From Sphaerochaeta sp. (lineage in GTDB: Bacteria; Spirochaetota; Spirochaetia; Sphaerochaetales; Sphaerochaetaceae), in assembly GCA_003456855.1 (NCBI GenBank), contig DMOO01000174.1, forward strand, positions 1 through 6,451: 6,451 nucleotides of DNA. The letters are read 5' to 3'. Both the position numbers and the translations under genes were made by a program. This document shows positions 5,534 to 6,451 of this stretch, in pieces (positions within the stretch are counted from its first letter, which is position 1; each line of letters opens with the position of its first letter). Under the pieces are notes generated by a model. That model did not search any database. It saw only the letters and a program-made list of their open reading frames with translations, and was not told the DNA's origin.

Positions 5534-6100
5534 TCACTCGACTTCCTTCTTGAACTCCTCCAGGAACTTGACCATGAAGTCGTGGCGCTCAATTGCCATC
5601 TCCTTGGCCTTAGGTGTGTTCATCAGGTCCTTGAGAAGCAGAAGCTTCTGGTCGAATCTGGCGATCGAGTCCTCGTAGGAACGGCCCTCATGGGAGAAGA
5701 CCCTGGCGATTCCTATGGCTCCGATGGAGTCGAGTCTTACTGCATCCTGGACGATCTGGCCCTCAAGGGTGCTTGGACTTCGGCCATTGTTCCTGCTGAA
5801 CGAGATCTCGTTGATCGCCTTGCAGATCTTCTCGATCGTGGCCTTGTCCACGTGCTCCCCTTCCAGGAAGTACCTTGCGTTTGCGTTGTTGTGGGTCTCG
5901 AAGAGCTTCACGTCATCCACATCGTGCATAAGGGCAGCCAGGGAGACAATATCCATATCGCAGCCAGGACACTCCTTGGCGATCTTCAACGCATTCTTGT
6001 AGACCCTCAGAGTATGGGCCTCATCATGTCTTCCATTAAAGCCTGCAAATATGACTCTGACATATCCGAAGGCATCTCCGACAACGTTTGCGTAATTCAT
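5534..6100 (-). CDS. HD-domain phosphohydrolase
   Basis: This encodes a 188-residue cytosolic protein of the metal-dependent HD superfamily (YedJ-like, COG1418 type). Such proteins hydrolyse phosphate esters, often of nucleotides, but the substrate here is unknown. Metal-binding landmarks are H29 (in DEAHTLRVY), the H59-D60 pair in LAALMHDVDD, and QDAVRLDSIGAIGIAR (115-130), where D119 is the likely last ligand and the RLD-IGA-GIAR phrase is typical of this subgroup. The start at 6100 is set by a perfect AGGAGG 7 bases upstream. An in-frame upstream ATG at 6184 would place the -10 box inside the gene and is rejected. The gene is transcribed on its own, with a strong promoter, a leader of about 65 bases and an intrinsic terminator. 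It lies 108 bases after the NUDIX gene on the same strand. Confidence 0.92.
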   Translation of the reverse strand: MNYANVVGDAFGYVRVIFAGFNGRHDEAHTLRVYKNALKIAKECPGCDMDIVSLAALMHDVDDVKLFETHNNANARYFLEGEHVDKATIEKICKAINEISFSRNNGRSPSTLEGQIVQDAVRLDSIGAIGIARVFSHEGRSYEDSIARFDQKLLLLKDLMNTPKAKEMAIERHDFMVKFLEEFKKEVE

Positions 6101-6107
6101 TAGAATT

Positions 6108-6114
6108 CCTCCTT
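6108..6114 (-). promoter_or_regulatory. Perfect Shine-Dalgarno of the HD gene
   Basis: On the minus strand AAGGAGG lies 7 bases before the ATG at 6100. This is the strongest ribosome site in the window and decides the start. It shows a standard bacterial anti-Shine-Dalgarno, unlike the G-run used by the KamA-family gene. Confidence 0.9.
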
Positions 6115-6125
6115 GCTTTTTGGCT

Positions 6126-6161
6126 GAACCACCCCCTCTCACAAATTTGGATGGCAGGTTC
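6126..6161 (-). other. Possible leader hairpin of the HD gene
   Basis: In the minus-strand transcript CCATCC (6154-6149) can pair with GGGTGG (6134-6129), extended by GAA/TTC across a 4-base bulge. Alternatively GAACC (6161-6157) pairs with GGTTC (6130-6126). The structure sits between the transcription start and the ribosome site, leaving the latter free. No known riboswitch was recognised. Confidence 0.35.
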
Positions 6162-6173
6162 CCACATTGGGAA
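6159..6173. promoter_or_regulatory. Perfect inverted repeat across the HD transcription start
   Basis: TTCCCA-CAT-TGGGAA is a perfect 6-base inverted repeat with a 3-base centre. It abuts the -10 box and covers the expected transcription start near 6166. It could be a repressor operator, or a 5'-end hairpin on the transcript that slows RNA decay. Confidence 0.5.
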
Positions 6174-6181
6174 TTATAGCA
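6173..6181 (-). promoter_or_regulatory. Extended -10 promoter of the HD gene
   Basis: On the minus strand the sequence reads TGCTATAAT, a perfect TGn extended -10. The best -35 at 17 bases is poor (GTTTCC), as is usual for extended -10 promoters. Transcription would start near 6166, leaving a leader of about 65 bases. Confidence 0.75.
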
Positions 6182-6208
6182 CAACTTATGAAATGGGAAA
6201 CAGTTATT

Positions 6209-6451
6209 TTAGGATTCCTTGAAGACGCGCATCATCTCGCCGGTCAGGCTGTAGTCGTCACTTTGGAGGATTATGTCCTTCTTGGACCTCCATTCGGCCA
6301 CCTTGAGCTCGGAGGAGTCCATTGTAATCTCATCGGAGCCGTCGACCTCGCAGTAGAAACCTGCAAGAAGGTCATCGACTATCCCCCATGGCTGGGACTT
6401 GTAGTAGCGGATGTTCTTGACCTTCAGGCCCGTCTCCTCCATCACCTCGCG
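6209..6451 (-). CDS. NUDIX hydrolase, C-terminal part (NudC-like)
   Basis: The frame enters from the right edge and stops at TAA 6209-6211, giving 80 visible residues. The first ones, REVMEETGL, are the second half of the NUDIX box, including the catalytic glutamates that bind metal. They are followed by KNIRYYKSQPWG, close to the SQPW phrase of NAD(+) diphosphatases, then an LLAGFYCEVDG strand and an ELKVAEWRSK segment. NudC enzymes cleave NAD(H) and remove NAD caps from RNA. The usual SQPWPFPxS signature is changed here to SQPWGIVDD, so substrate identity is uncertain. The N-terminal and zinc-ribbon parts lie outside the window. No terminator is seen between it and the HD gene, so some read-through into that gene is possible. 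Confidence 0.82.
   Translation of the reverse strand, partial: REVMEETGLKVKNIRYYKSQPWGIVDDLLAGFYCEVDGSDEITMDSSELKVAEWRSKKDIILQSDDYSLTGEMMRVFKES

Noticed and set aside
4957..5592. Long minus-strand open frame opposite the nuclease gene
   Set aside because: It has no recognisable domain and crosses the terminator, and the plus-strand frame carries the conserved nuclease motifs.
5495..6103. Plus-strand open frame of about 200 codons opposite the HD gene
   Set aside because: It is antisense to a clear HD-domain protein that has its own promoter, ribosome site and terminator. The translation resembles no known family.
1..6451. CRISPR array, tRNA, rRNA, transposase or phage integration site
   Set aside because: No spaced direct repeats, tRNA-like cloverleaf, rRNA stretch or transposase/integrase motifs were seen. 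The phage-derived name Gp37/Gp68 of the DUF5131 family is not itself evidence of a prophage.

Overview
The window looks like bacterial chromosome, probably from a Bacillota (Firmicutes)-type host. The bacterial signals can be read directly. There is a TGnTATAAT extended -10 with a perfect AGGAGG Shine-Dalgarno (SD) in front of an HD-domain gene. TTGACA -35 boxes sit at a divergent promoter. A GC-rich hairpin followed by a T-run lies after the HD gene. Arginine is written mostly AGG/AGA and isoleucine often ATA. I cannot name a genus. No rRNA, tRNA, CRISPR array, transposase or intact mobile element was seen.

Layout. Positions 1-1415 (minus strand) hold a probable three-gene unit: a MarR-family regulator, a small protein of unknown function and a YgjV-like membrane protein that runs off the left edge. 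Divergent from it, across an AT-rich two-way promoter (about 1441-1518), lies a KamA-family radical SAM/PLP aminomutase-like gene (1552-2649). Its ribosome-binding region is a run of ten G. Downstream is a short relic that looks like the C-terminus of a flavodoxin (2712-2804). It meets an ACT-domain protein head-on, and upstream of that lies a DUF5131 (Gp37/Gp68-like) cysteine-rich protein, both on the minus strand.

Next come a C-terminal relic of DNA-3-methyladenine glycosylase I (4206-4412), an AT-rich stretch with inverted repeats, and a stand-alone PD-(D/E)XK nuclease-like gene on the plus strand (4570-5478). The right end (minus strand) has an HD-domain phosphohydrolase with its own promoter, structured leader and terminator, then the C-terminal part of a NUDIX hydrolase cut by the window edge.

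How the parts may work together. The MarR protein is well placed to control itself and the divergent aminomutase-like gene, because an inverted repeat joins the two -35 boxes. The aminomutase appears to lack both aspartates that bind lysine in lysine 2,3-aminomutase, so it probably acts on another substrate. The two gene relics and the lone nuclease suggest a chromosomal stretch with past insertion and decay. I see no clear multi-gene defence or biosynthetic system. The most novel points are the poly-G ribosome-binding site, the substrate-site changes in the KamA protein, and the nuclease gene beside the broken glycosylase.
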